Source of the DNA: an uncultured Acidobacteriota bacterium
GTDB taxonomy: Bacteria; Acidobacteriota; Terriglobia; Terriglobales; Acidobacteriaceae
Length of the DNA stretch: 8,882 nt
Direction: 5' to 3'
Assembly (NCBI GenBank): GCA_903832475.1
Contig: CAILBQ010000522.1
Span: 1-8,882 of the forward strand
The notes below the pieces were generated by a model. It searched no databases, was not told the DNA's origin, and worked only from the letters and a program-made list of their open reading frames with translations. Made by a program: the position numbers and the translations under genes. Shown here piece by piece: positions 1 to 5,807 of this stretch (position 1 is the first letter of the stretch; each line of letters begins with the position of its first letter).

Positions 1-977
1 AAGACTACCTGCGCCGGGCACCATACTGCGCGAACATCACGGGCTCCGGGGATCCAGCCCCATCGGCCGCCCACTTGTGCCCAGCGGCCGTAGTGGAAGG
101 GTGCTGCACCCCAGGGCTCATCGGCAACCCAGGTCCAACCGTAGAAGGGACGGCTGACCCAGTGGCCGTACCGGTACGGCGCCCAGCCTGCGTCCACGTG
201 AGGAAACCAGATGGGGCCATATTGAGACTGTCCCTGCCATTCCCCGTTGCGGTCCAGTTCGTCATATCCTCCGACTTCCGCACTGACATACTGCGCGGAG
301 GGAGAATTCACCCGGTGTACTTCAAGGTCGACGCTCCAGCGCAGGAAGTCATCCATGGGAGCTGGTTCGAGAGGCTGCGCGTAGACGGGATTGGTTCCGC
401 TTAGCTGCACCGACTGGCCCGGCTCGAGTCGCATTTGAAATCCGCCACCGCCGTTAAGCAGCAGCTGGCTGGAACGATCGTTGTTCGTAACCACCGAGGA
501 TTGCTGGTCCGGGAAGACATCCACGCGGAAAAGAACTCTTCCCACCGAACCGATCGCGCCGTTCGGGGTCTGCACCTGAACGGAGCCGCCGAACGGAAAA
601 CCGTCGCTCGCCACTTCGGCGCTGCCGGATGCGACGCCCAGAACAACGCCTTCGCTGTCAAAACCGTTCAAGGTCAAATCCGTGTTGGGCCCGAAATACG
701 CCCTGACTACGCCCGCCTGGACTTCGCCACGGCTTTGCTGGTCGGCAAACACGCGGTAACCCGGGCTGAGCGGCATATTGGGTTCGGCCTGACCCCAGCT
801 ATCCTCGCCGACCGGCTGAATGGAGACATTTCCCTGGACGATCGCAATCCGCCCCATGCCGGGAGGCGGGCCCGATGGCTCATCTTGCGAATACGAGGCG
901 GTGGCTGCGAGCGCCAGAACGGCAAAAGTGCCGGTCATGAGCAGAGTGCGTGCGAATGGTGCAAATTTCAAATTCAT
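1..977 (-). CDS. Secreted FecR-like / DUF6600 protein, 3' end outside window
   Basis: I translated the minus strand from the ATG at 977-975 to the left edge: 325 codons with no stop, so the gene is partial at its C-terminus. A ribosome binding site GGAGG (992-988) lies 10 bases before the ATG. Residues 1-31 look like a Sec signal peptide: a Lys and an Arg near the start, a hydrophobic core, then an Ala/Ser-rich cleavage region ending SYSQ. Residues about 40-165 resemble a FecR-like beta domain (GRIAIVQGNVSI, then a surface-exposed repeat-rich fold). Residues about 255-320 carry the aromatic DUF6600 pattern: WFPHVDAGWAPYRYGHWV, YGWTWVADEPWGAAPFHYGRW and GWIPG. Such proteins are exported; the FecR-like part suggests binding to a partner or envelope sensing, but the function is not established. 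It is transcribed away from the lipoprotein gene at 1142. The family call is from motif recognition, not a search. Confidence 0.88.
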   Translation of the reverse strand, partial: MNLKFAPFARTLLMTGTFAVLALAATASYSQDEPSGPPPGMGRIAIVQGNVSIQPVGEDSWGQAEPNMPLSPGYRVFADQQSRGEVQAGVVRAYFGPNTDLTLNGFDSEGVVLGVASGSAEVASDGFPFGGSVQVQTPNGAIGSVGRVLFRVDVFPDQQSSVVTNNDRSSQLLLNGGGGFQMRLEPGQSVQLSGTNPVYAQPLEPAPMDDFLRWSVDLEVHRVNSPSAQYVSAEVGGYDELDRNGEWQGQSQYGPIWFPHVDAGWAPYRYGHWVSRPFYGWTWVADEPWGAAPFHYGRWAQVGGRWGWIPGARDVRAVWCPAQVV

Positions 978-1032
978 GAAAGTCGTTCCTCCGGCCGGCG
1001 TGTCTGAATCCACCGGACTGCGGTTCTCGTAG

Positions 1033-1038
1033 ATACTA
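1033..1038 (-). promoter_or_regulatory. Candidate -10 box of the DUF6600 gene
   Basis: Read on the minus strand, this is TAGTAT, followed by about 55 bases to the ATG at 977. No convincing TTGACA-like -35 box lies 16-18 bases upstream; TTGCTC (1064-1059) is 20 bases away. The same hexamer precedes the other minus-strand gene (6631-6626). This is a candidate only. Confidence 0.3.
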
Positions 1039-1091
1039 CCTGCCTCAGACACCGATTCGAGCAAAAAGATGCATCGGCGGAGTACATTTGG

Positions 1092-1107
1092 GGGAACGTC
1101 CGTTCCC
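1092..1107. repeat. Perfect 16-bp palindrome upstream of the lipoprotein gene
   Basis: GGGAACG-TC-CGTTCCC has 7-bp arms around a 2-base centre. As RNA it could fold into a 6-bp hairpin with loop GUCC. It lies 34 bases before the ATG at 1142 in the divergent intergenic region, where an operator for a dimeric regulator would be expected. It overlaps the possible ECF -35 element described separately, so the symmetry may be partly coincidental. Confidence 0.5.
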
Positions 1108-1118
1108 TACCCGGCGTA
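1093..1118 (+). promoter_or_regulatory. Possible ECF-sigma-type promoter
   Basis: GGAAC (1093-1097), 17 bases, then CGTA (1115-1118) resembles the -35/-10 layout of extracytoplasmic-function sigma promoters (GGAAC or GAAAC, 16-17 bases, CGTC or CGTA). Transcription would start near 1125, just before the ribosome binding site AAGGGG (1130-1135) of the lipoprotein gene. A competing housekeeping-like -10, TACATT (1083-1088), lies upstream. Short motifs like this occur by chance in GC-rich DNA. Confidence 0.28.
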
Positions 1119-1141
1119 CTTCCTTGCATAAGGGGATCACC

Positions 1142-1771
1142 ATGAATGCTGGCAAACTTCAAACCTGTTTTTCCTCGACCGCGATAGCGCTGGCGTTCGC
1201 GGCTAGCCTCGGCATGTCTGCTTGCCGGGTGCACGTCGACAAGAATGCTGACGGCAAGGACAAAAATGTGCAGGTCGATACGCCTTTCGGCGGCGTGCAC
1301 GTCAATACCGATCAGACTTCCGCAAGTGACTTGGGATTGCCCGTCTATCCTGGCGCAACTACGGTGAACGATGACGAGAATCATCGGTCGGCCGATGTTC
1401 ATCTGGGCTTTGGCGAATGGCAACTGCGGGTCAAGACCGTTTCCTATGCCACGCCCGACAGCCGCGAAAAAGTCACCGACTTTTACAAGAAGGCCATGTC
1501 GCGGTTTGGGGACGTGCTTACCTGCGAAAATCACACCGCAGTCGGTACGCCGACCGTGACACGCGAAGGGCTGACTTGCGCCGACGACAAGCACAGCAAA
1601 GTCAAACTGGACGAAAATGACTTCAAGCAGGACTTTCAACTCAAAGCCGGATCGCAGCGTCATCAGCACATTGTGGGCTTTGAAAATTCGAAGCACGGCG
1701 ACACGCGTTTTGCCCTGGTAGCCATCGATCTGCCCGCCAACCTGGGCAACGACGACGACAGCAAACAGTAG
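1142..1771 (+). CDS. Putative lipoprotein of unknown function
   Basis: A 209-residue protein. The ATG at 1142 is chosen because AAGGGG (1130-1135) sits 6 bases before it and it puts a lipoprotein signal at the very N-terminus; an upstream in-frame TTG at 1088 would add 18 polar residues in front of that signal. Residues 1-27 form a signal peptide with lipobox-like GMSAC, so Cys28 would be the lipidated residue (Met at -3 is less usual than Leu). The mature part has an Asp/Lys-rich stretch, a VDTPFGGVHV segment (46-55), the motif DLGLPVYPGA (63-72) and a helix SREKVTDFYKKAM (107-119). Cys128 and Cys146 could form a disulfide. I associate the 'lpvYPGA ... vidFYkk' pattern with acidobacterial lipoproteins of unknown role. 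It is probably anchored in the envelope and facing the periplasm. No enzymatic motif is seen. Confidence 0.85.
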   Translation: MNAGKLQTCFSSTAIALAFAASLGMSACRVHVDKNADGKDKNVQVDTPFGGVHVNTDQTSASDLGLPVYPGATTVNDDENHRSADVHLGFGEWQLRVKTVSYATPDSREKVTDFYKKAMSRFGDVLTCENHTAVGTPTVTREGLTCADDKHSKVKLDENDFKQDFQLKAGSQRHQHIVGFENSKHGDTRFALVAIDLPANLGNDDDSKQ

Positions 1772-1793
1772 ACTCAGCACGATACCGGTTCCG

Positions 1794-1829
1794 GGGCGAG
1801 GAGTCGCACCGCATTGCGGCGGCTCGCCC
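1794..1829 (+). terminator. Candidate stem-loop after the lipoprotein gene
   Basis: GGGCGAG (1794-1800) pairs perfectly with CTCGCCC (1823-1829). The 22-base loop contains a small inner hairpin CCGC/GCGG (1809-1812 with 1816-1819). It lies 22 bases after the stop codon at 1771 and before the next start at 1862. There is no real T-tract after it (only TTT about 5 bases later), so intrinsic termination is uncertain. Confidence 0.35.
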
Positions 1830-1861
1830 TCAGGGTTTAGCTTCAGGACTGAGACTTATTC

Positions 1862-2611
1862 TTGGAACACACCTGCCAACGCTGTAGTCAATCACTCCGA
1901 GACGATGACCGCTACTGCCCCTCGTGCGGTCTGCCGCAGCTCGTGCACGTCCCGGCAGAGCCTGCGCTGGCGGGCATGGACGGCGAGTTCGAGTCATCCA
2001 GTGTGGCAGGGCGCCAGGCTCACCACGACAACAGCCGCGGGCTGGTGGGCGGGGCGGGCCAGGCCATCGCGTGGCGGCCAGCTTTGCGCGCTGCCATGCT
2101 GCTGGCCATCCCGGCAGGCGTATTGAGTTCCGATCTTTCCGTGATCGGCCAATCGCTGGGGCTCGTCTGGATGGTAAGCTGCGCCGTCTGGGCAGTGGTT
2201 TTGTATGGCAGGCATGTGCGTTTAAGCCGCATCACCAAAGGCGTGGGTTCGCGTATCGGACTTATGACAGGACTGTTTGCCTGCTGGATCACCCTTGCCC
2301 TCAACGGCGTCAACCTGTGGGCAGCCCGCTTTGTTTTTCATCAGAACGGGCGCCTCGATTCGGAATGGACTGCCTTCGTCGATCAGAACATCCGGCTTTG
2401 TCAGAACCTCTACACCCAGATGGGCATAAGTTCCGCCCAGATTGCACAAGGTCTGCAGATGGACAGATTGATGTTCCTCTCGCCGGAAGGACAGGCCGGG
2501 TTTCCCCTGTTCCATTTCGCCTTCAATGCCGTATTTTTTGTCTTGCTGAGCGCGCTCGGGGGAGCGGTAGGTGCGCGCTTCATTGCGCCTTCCCATCGCA
2601 CGCGAAGCTGA
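1862..2611 (+). CDS. Zinc-ribbon membrane protein, function unknown
   Basis: A 249-residue protein. It starts at TTG 1862: an in-frame TGA at 1850-1852 blocks any earlier start, and the next Met (residue 39) would lose the zinc ribbon. Cys5-x2-Cys8 and Cys19-x2-Cys22 (CQRC, CPSC) form a classic N-terminal zinc ribbon, followed by a polar linker to about residue 70. Hydrophobic segments at about 74-92, 97-116, 131-152 and 214-236 suggest four transmembrane helices, with a soluble stretch of about 60 residues (153-213) between the third and fourth. Zinc ribbon plus membrane helices is a common layout in bacterial proteins of unknown role; the ribbon is probably cytoplasmic. The site before the TTG is weak (AGGACTGAG, 1845-1853), suggesting modest translation. 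It lies 95 bases before pyrR on the same strand, but nothing links it to pyrimidine synthesis. Confidence 0.82.
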   Translation: MEHTCQRCSQSLRDDDRYCPSCGLPQLVHVPAEPALAGMDGEFESSSVAGRQAHHDNSRGLVGGAGQAIAWRPALRAAMLLAIPAGVLSSDLSVIGQSLGLVWMVSCAVWAVVLYGRHVRLSRITKGVGSRIGLMTGLFACWITLALNGVNLWAARFVFHQNGRLDSEWTAFVDQNIRLCQNLYTQMGISSAQIAQGLQMDRLMFLSPEGQAGFPLFHFAFNAVFFVLLSALGGAVGARFIAPSHRTRS

Positions 2612-2653
2612 TCAACTCGCCGGTGCGCCAAACCCATCTTCGCCTCAAGGCCA

Positions 2654-2659
2654 TACAAT
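2654..2659 (+). promoter_or_regulatory. Candidate -10 box of the pyr operon
   Basis: TACAAT is a close match to the TATAAT consensus. It sits in the 95-base gap before pyrR and would start transcription near 2666, giving a leader of about 40 bases that contains the hairpin at 2682-2695. No recognisable -35 box lies 16-18 bases upstream. Confidence 0.4.
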
Positions 2660-2681
2660 AGAGCCAAATCTGCAACAGCCT

Positions 2682-2695
2682 GGCAGATGCCTGCC
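2682..2695 (+). promoter_or_regulatory. Leader hairpin abutting the pyrR ribosome binding site
   Basis: GGCAG (2682-2686), loop ATGC, CTGCC (2691-2695) makes a perfect 5-bp stem. It is followed immediately by the Shine-Dalgarno-like GAGAG (2696-2700) and, 6 bases later, the pyrR ATG. PyrR in mycobacteria is known to bind near its own ribosome binding site to repress translation, so this position suits such a site. The loop does not match the Bacillus PyrR-box consensus, so a link to PyrR is only inferred. Confidence 0.3.
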
Positions 2696-2706
2696 GAGAG
2701 AATCCG

Positions 2707-3294
2707 ATGACCGACACACCTCAAGCCACGCCTGCCACCACTCATCCCGTCCTGCGCGAAAAAGGGCGGCTGATGTCCGCCTCCGAGATCGACCGCACCC
2801 TGGTGCGCCTTGCCCACCAGATCGTCGAAAAGACCAACGCCGGCGAAGGCGTGGCGCTGATCGGCATCAAGCGGCGCGGCATCCCGCTGGCCGATCGCCT
2901 CGCCGTACTGATCGGCGGGATTGTGAAGCGCCCGGTCGACACCGGGACTCTGGACATCCAGTTCTATCGCGATGACCTCTCCACCGCCGGCGTGCGGCCC
3001 GAGGTGAAGGGCGGCGAAATTGGCTTTGACGTCAACGGCCGCGACGTGATCCTGTGCGACGACGTGCTCTACACCGGCCGCACCATCCGCGCCGCGCTCG
3101 ATGCGCTGTTCGATCATGGCCGTCCCCGCTGCGTGCAGCTGGCCGTGCTGATTGATCGCGGCCATCGCGAACTGCCCATCGAAGCCACTTACGTCGGCAA
3201 GCATGTCCCCACCAGCAGCCGCGAAATCATCGAAGTTAAATTCCGCGAAGTCGACAACGACGAGCAGGTTCTGCTGGTCGAGAAAGTCGACTGA
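2707..3294 (+). CDS. pyrR: PyrR, pyrimidine operon regulator / uracil phosphoribosyltransferase
   Basis: A 195-residue member of the type I phosphoribosyltransferase family. In characterised relatives PyrR binds UMP/UTP and pyr mRNA to repress the operon, and many also make UMP from uracil and PRPP. The PRPP-binding loop is clear at residues 114-128 (VILCDDVLYTGRTIR, acidic pair Asp118-Asp119). Other family signatures are ALIGIKRRGIPLA (50-62), the FYRDDL segment (87-91), and LAVLIDRGHRELPI (145-158) followed by VGKHVPTS (163-170). The usual length is about 180 residues; the excess is a polar, Thr/Pro-rich tail of about 14 residues at the N-terminus. The ATG at 2707 has GAGAG 6 bases upstream; Met23 is a less likely start because conserved residues precede it. 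It is the first gene of the operon, 63 bases before the likely pyrB ATG. It is cytoplasmic. I am confident in the family; regulation by RNA binding here is inferred. Confidence 0.96.
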   Translation: MTDTPQATPATTHPVLREKGRLMSASEIDRTLVRLAHQIVEKTNAGEGVALIGIKRRGIPLADRLAVLIGGIVKRPVDTGTLDIQFYRDDLSTAGVRPEVKGGEIGFDVNGRDVILCDDVLYTGRTIRAALDALFDHGRPRCVQLAVLIDRGHRELPIEATYVGKHVPTSSREIIEVKFREVDNDEQVLLVEKVD

Positions 3295-3357
3295 CCCGCG
3301 GCCAACTCACCTGCCTTTCGCAAAGCCTTGCTCCAGCGCTCTGAATCGTGTGTGCCC

Positions 3358-4440
3358 ATGCCAGTGAAATCCGCTACCGCCCCTCGTGCTGCCCAGGAAC
3401 TCTCGGTCAAACCGGCTTCCAAAAATGCTCGCGTGGTTCCTGCGAAGCCTGGATCTCCGCCGAATGCTGTCCCTGATTCCACTACATGGTCCAGGGGCTC
3501 GGTTCTCTCCGTGACATCGCTGACGCCCAAGACCGTGAGCGAAATTCTTTCCCTGGCAGGTGAACTTGAGCAGCAGGATCCGCTGGAACGGGCCAGGCGG
3601 CTGGCCAAGCGCAAGATCGCTCTGCTTTTTTACGAATCGTCGACCCGCACCCGCACCAGCTTTGAGCTGGCCGCCAAAGGCCTGGGTGCGGATACCACGC
3701 TCGTTTCCAGCCTCTCCTCCAGCATCGAGAAGGGCGAAACACTGAAGGACACCGGCCTCACCCTGCGCGCGCTGGGCGCCGAAGCCATCATCCTGCGCCA
3801 TCCCTCGTCCGGCGCTCCCTGGCTGCTGGAGCGCGAAACCCGTCTGCCCGTGCTGAACGCCGGTGACGGCATGCATGAGCATCCTTCGCAGGCGCTGCTC
3901 GACCTGCGCACCATGCTGAATCATCTGCGCCCAGGCACGACCACCGTAGCCGCCGATACGCTCGCCGGCGTCAACGTCGTCATTACCGGCGACATCCTGC
4001 ACAGCCGCGTGGCGCGCAGCAACATGCTGCTGCTGCCCAAACTTGGCGCGCGCGTGATTTTGTGCGGACCGCCGCCGCTGCTGCCCGATCTGGCCGCGGA
4101 CATTCCCGGAGTCGAGATCGAACGTGACTTCCCGCGCGCGCTGGCCCAGGCGCAGATCGTCATGATGCTGCGCATCCAGGCCGAACGTCTGGCTGGATTG
4201 CAGCTCGACCTGGAGCAATACAAGGCGAAGTATCAACTCACCGAAGCGCTGCTGGCCGCCCATGCGCCGCAGGCCATCCTGCTTCACCCCGGCCCCATCA
4301 TCCGCGGCCTGGAGCTTACCGGCGAAGTCGCCGACGGGCCGCAGTCGCGCATCCTCGAGCAGGTGCACAACGGCGTCGCCATCCGCATGGCGCTCGTTTA
4401 TCGCGCGCTGACTCTCCCAGAAAGAGAGGTGCGCGCATGA
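3358..4440 (+). CDS. pyrB: Aspartate carbamoyltransferase catalytic subunit PyrB
   Basis: Catalyses carbamoyl phosphate + L-aspartate to N-carbamoyl-L-aspartate, the first committed step of UMP synthesis. With the ATG at 3358 it is 360 residues. Visible active-site motifs: FYESSTRTR (91-99, carbamoyl-phosphate loop), SIEKGETL (122-129, with the Ser and Lys that the neighbouring subunit contributes), LRHP (146-149), GDGMHEHPSQALLDL (169-183), ITGDILHSRVARSN (209-222), MLRIQAER (270-277) and HPGPIIRG (310-317). The core is a normal 305-310 residues, but about 50 Ala/Pro/Ser/Lys-rich residues precede it. The start is unsure: TTG 3328, ATG 3358, GTG 3433 and GTG 3511 are all in frame and none has a good ribosome binding site. 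GTG 3511 would give 309 residues but cuts into the conserved first strand (VLSVTSLTP). No pyrI regulatory-subunit gene is present. The stop overlaps the pyrC start (ATGA). Confidence 0.95.
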   Translation: MPVKSATAPRAAQELSVKPASKNARVVPAKPGSPPNAVPDSTTWSRGSVLSVTSLTPKTVSEILSLAGELEQQDPLERARRLAKRKIALLFYESSTRTRTSFELAAKGLGADTTLVSSLSSSIEKGETLKDTGLTLRALGAEAIILRHPSSGAPWLLERETRLPVLNAGDGMHEHPSQALLDLRTMLNHLRPGTTTVAADTLAGVNVVITGDILHSRVARSNMLLLPKLGARVILCGPPPLLPDLAADIPGVEIERDFPRALAQAQIVMMLRIQAERLAGLQLDLEQYKAKYQLTEALLAAHAPQAILLHPGPIIRGLELTGEVADGPQSRILEQVHNGVAIRMALVYRALTLPEREVRA

Positions 4441-5789
4441 GCAGCCTCCTCATTCGCAACGGGCATTTGATCGACCCTGCCGCCGGCATCGACGCTCCCA
4501 AAGACATCCTGCTCAAAGACGGCCGGGTCAGCGAGATCGCCGCGCCGGGCAAACTGAAGCCGGCTCCAGACACCGAGATCCTCGATGCAAAGGGGCTCAC
4601 CGTCGCCCCCGGCCTCATCGATATCCACGTGCACCTGCGCGAGCCGGGCCAGGGCTACAAGGAAACCATCGCCACCGGGACTGCTGCGGCAGCAGCCGGC
4701 GGATTCACCGCGGTCGCCGCCATGCCCAACACCGTGCCGACCAACGATTCGCCGGAGATCACGCGCTGGATGCAGGCTGCCGAACGCGGCGCCTCGGTAA
4801 GGGTCTTCCCCATCGGCGCCGCGACGCGCGCGCTCAAAGGCGAAATTCTCAACGACTACGCGGCGCTCAAAGCTGCCGGCGCAGTCGCCGTGACCGACGA
4901 CGGCCACCCCATCCTCAAAGACAGCATCATGCGCGAAGTGCTGATCAACGCCACGCGCTGCGGCCTGAGCGTCATCCAGCATGCGGAAGACACGCGCATG
5001 ACCCAGGGCGCCAGCATGAATGCCGGGGCGCTGGCTTTCCGGCTTGGCCTGCGCGGTATGCCGCCGGAAGCCGAATATTCGCTGGTCGAGCGCGACATCC
5101 GACTGCTCGCCGAGCTTTCCAAAGACAAGGGCGGATCAGGCAAAGCCGGCGCCCGCGACAAGAACGGCGCGGTGCCCCATCTGCACGTCGCGCACACATC
5201 CACGGCGCAGGCAGTTGCCGCGGTGCGACAGGCACGGCGCAACGGGCTGCGCGTGACCTGCGAAGTAGCTCCACATCACTTTCTGCTCACGGAAGAGCAC
5301 GTCGGCGCCTACAACACCAACGCCAAGATGAATCCACCGCTGCGCTCGGCAGCCGATTGCGACGCCATGATCGAGGGCATTCTGGATGGGGTCGTCGACG
5401 CCATCGCCACCGACCACGCGCCGCATGCCTCGCATGAAAAGGAAGTCGAATTCGAGCGCGCCCCGAACGGCATCACCGGCCTGGAAAGCGCGCTGGGCCT
5501 GAGCCTGCGCTGGCTGCACCGGGAATGGAAGCTGCCACTCAGCCGCGTGATCAGCCTGCTCAGCGCCCAGCCCGCCGCACTGCTCAACCTGAAAGGCCGC
5601 GGCACCCTCACCGCGGGCAGCTACGCCGATGTGGTCATCTTCGACCCGAAAGCGGAATGGATTTTCAATGCGCGGGATTCAAAGTCCAAGTCGAACAACA
5701 CTCCCTTCGATGGCTGGACCATGCAAGGCAAAGTTCACTACACCATCAGCGAAGGCCGTGTCGTGTATCGCGCTGCTTCGGCGAAATAA
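4437..5789 (+). CDS. pyrC: Dihydroorotase PyrC (class I)
   Basis: Reversibly cyclises N-carbamoyl-L-aspartate to L-dihydroorotate, the third step of de novo pyrimidine synthesis. It is a 450-residue amidohydrolase-fold zinc enzyme. Metal and substrate motifs: DIHVHLREPG (62-71; His64, His66, Arg68), AAMPNTVPTND (94-104), TDDGHP (153-158; an acidic residue at the position typical of class I enzymes), QHAED (181-185; His182), HVAHTST (250-256; His253) and ATDHAPH (324-330; catalytic Asp326). A C-terminal strand set (GSYADVVIFDP, 394-404) completes the small beta domain. Compared with typical enzymes of about 425-430 residues, it has a Gly/Lys-rich insertion at about 229-246 between the helix RDIRLLAEL and strand HLHVAH. 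The start ATG lies inside the pyrB stop (ATGA), with GAGAGG (4424-4429) 7 bases upstream, so translation is probably coupled to pyrB. A physical complex with PyrB, as in Aquifex, is possible. Confidence 0.96.
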   Translation: MSSLLIRNGHLIDPAAGIDAPKDILLKDGRVSEIAAPGKLKPAPDTEILDAKGLTVAPGLIDIHVHLREPGQGYKETIATGTAAAAAGGFTAVAAMPNTVPTNDSPEITRWMQAAERGASVRVFPIGAATRALKGEILNDYAALKAAGAVAVTDDGHPILKDSIMREVLINATRCGLSVIQHAEDTRMTQGASMNAGALAFRLGLRGMPPEAEYSLVERDIRLLAELSKDKGGSGKAGARDKNGAVPHLHVAHTSTAQAVAAVRQARRNGLRVTCEVAPHHFLLTEEHVGAYNTNAKMNPPLRSAADCDAMIEGILDGVVDAIATDHAPHASHEKEVEFERAPNGITGLESALGLSLRWLHREWKLPLSRVISLLSAQPAALLNLKGRGTLTAGSYADVVIFDPKAEWIFNARDSKSKSNNTPFDGWTMQGKVHYTISEGRVVYRAASAK

Positions 5790-5792
5790 GCC

Positions 5793-5805
5793 GGATCGCG
5801 GATCC
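5793..5805. other. Small hairpin between convergent genes
   Basis: GGATC-GCG-GATCC, a 5-bp stem with a 3-base loop, fills much of the 18-base gap between the pyrC stop (5789) and the stop of the minus-strand gene (5808). It could act as a weak bidirectional terminator, but there is no T-tract on either side and the stem is short. Confidence 0.22.
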
Positions 5806-5807
5806 AG

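Noticed and set aside
435..1007. 190-codon plus-strand frame at the left end
   Set aside because: It is opposite the DUF6600 gene, whose 325 codons contain a signal peptide and family motifs; the plus-strand product is Arg-rich and featureless.
1088..1141. TTG 1088 as an earlier start of the lipoprotein
   Set aside because: It would place 18 polar residues before the lipoprotein signal; the ATG at 1142 has AAGGGG at the right distance.
974..1780. 268-codon antisense open frame over the lipoprotein gene
   Set aside because: It spans the divergent promoter region and mirrors a lipoprotein gene that has a good ribosome site and signal peptide; no supporting start signal.
1924..2661. 245-codon alternative plus-strand frame
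   Set aside because: It overlaps the zinc-ribbon gene in another frame; that gene has paired CxxC motifs and membrane helices, whereas this frame is Arg/Ala-rich and has no motif.
2688..2706. Classical Bacillus-type PyrR box before pyrR
   Set aside because: Only GAGAG is shared with the consensus, and that is simply the ribosome binding site; the flanking bases and loop do not match.
2410..3204. 264-codon antisense frame across the pyrR start
   Set aside because: It covers an intergenic control region and two real genes on the opposite strand; pyrR motifs decide the coding strand.
3307..4368. 353-codon open frame antisense to pyrB
   Set aside because: It lies opposite a gene with unmistakable ATCase motifs; its translation is Gln/Gly/Arg-rich without a recognisable domain, as expected of an antisense shadow in GC-rich coding DNA.
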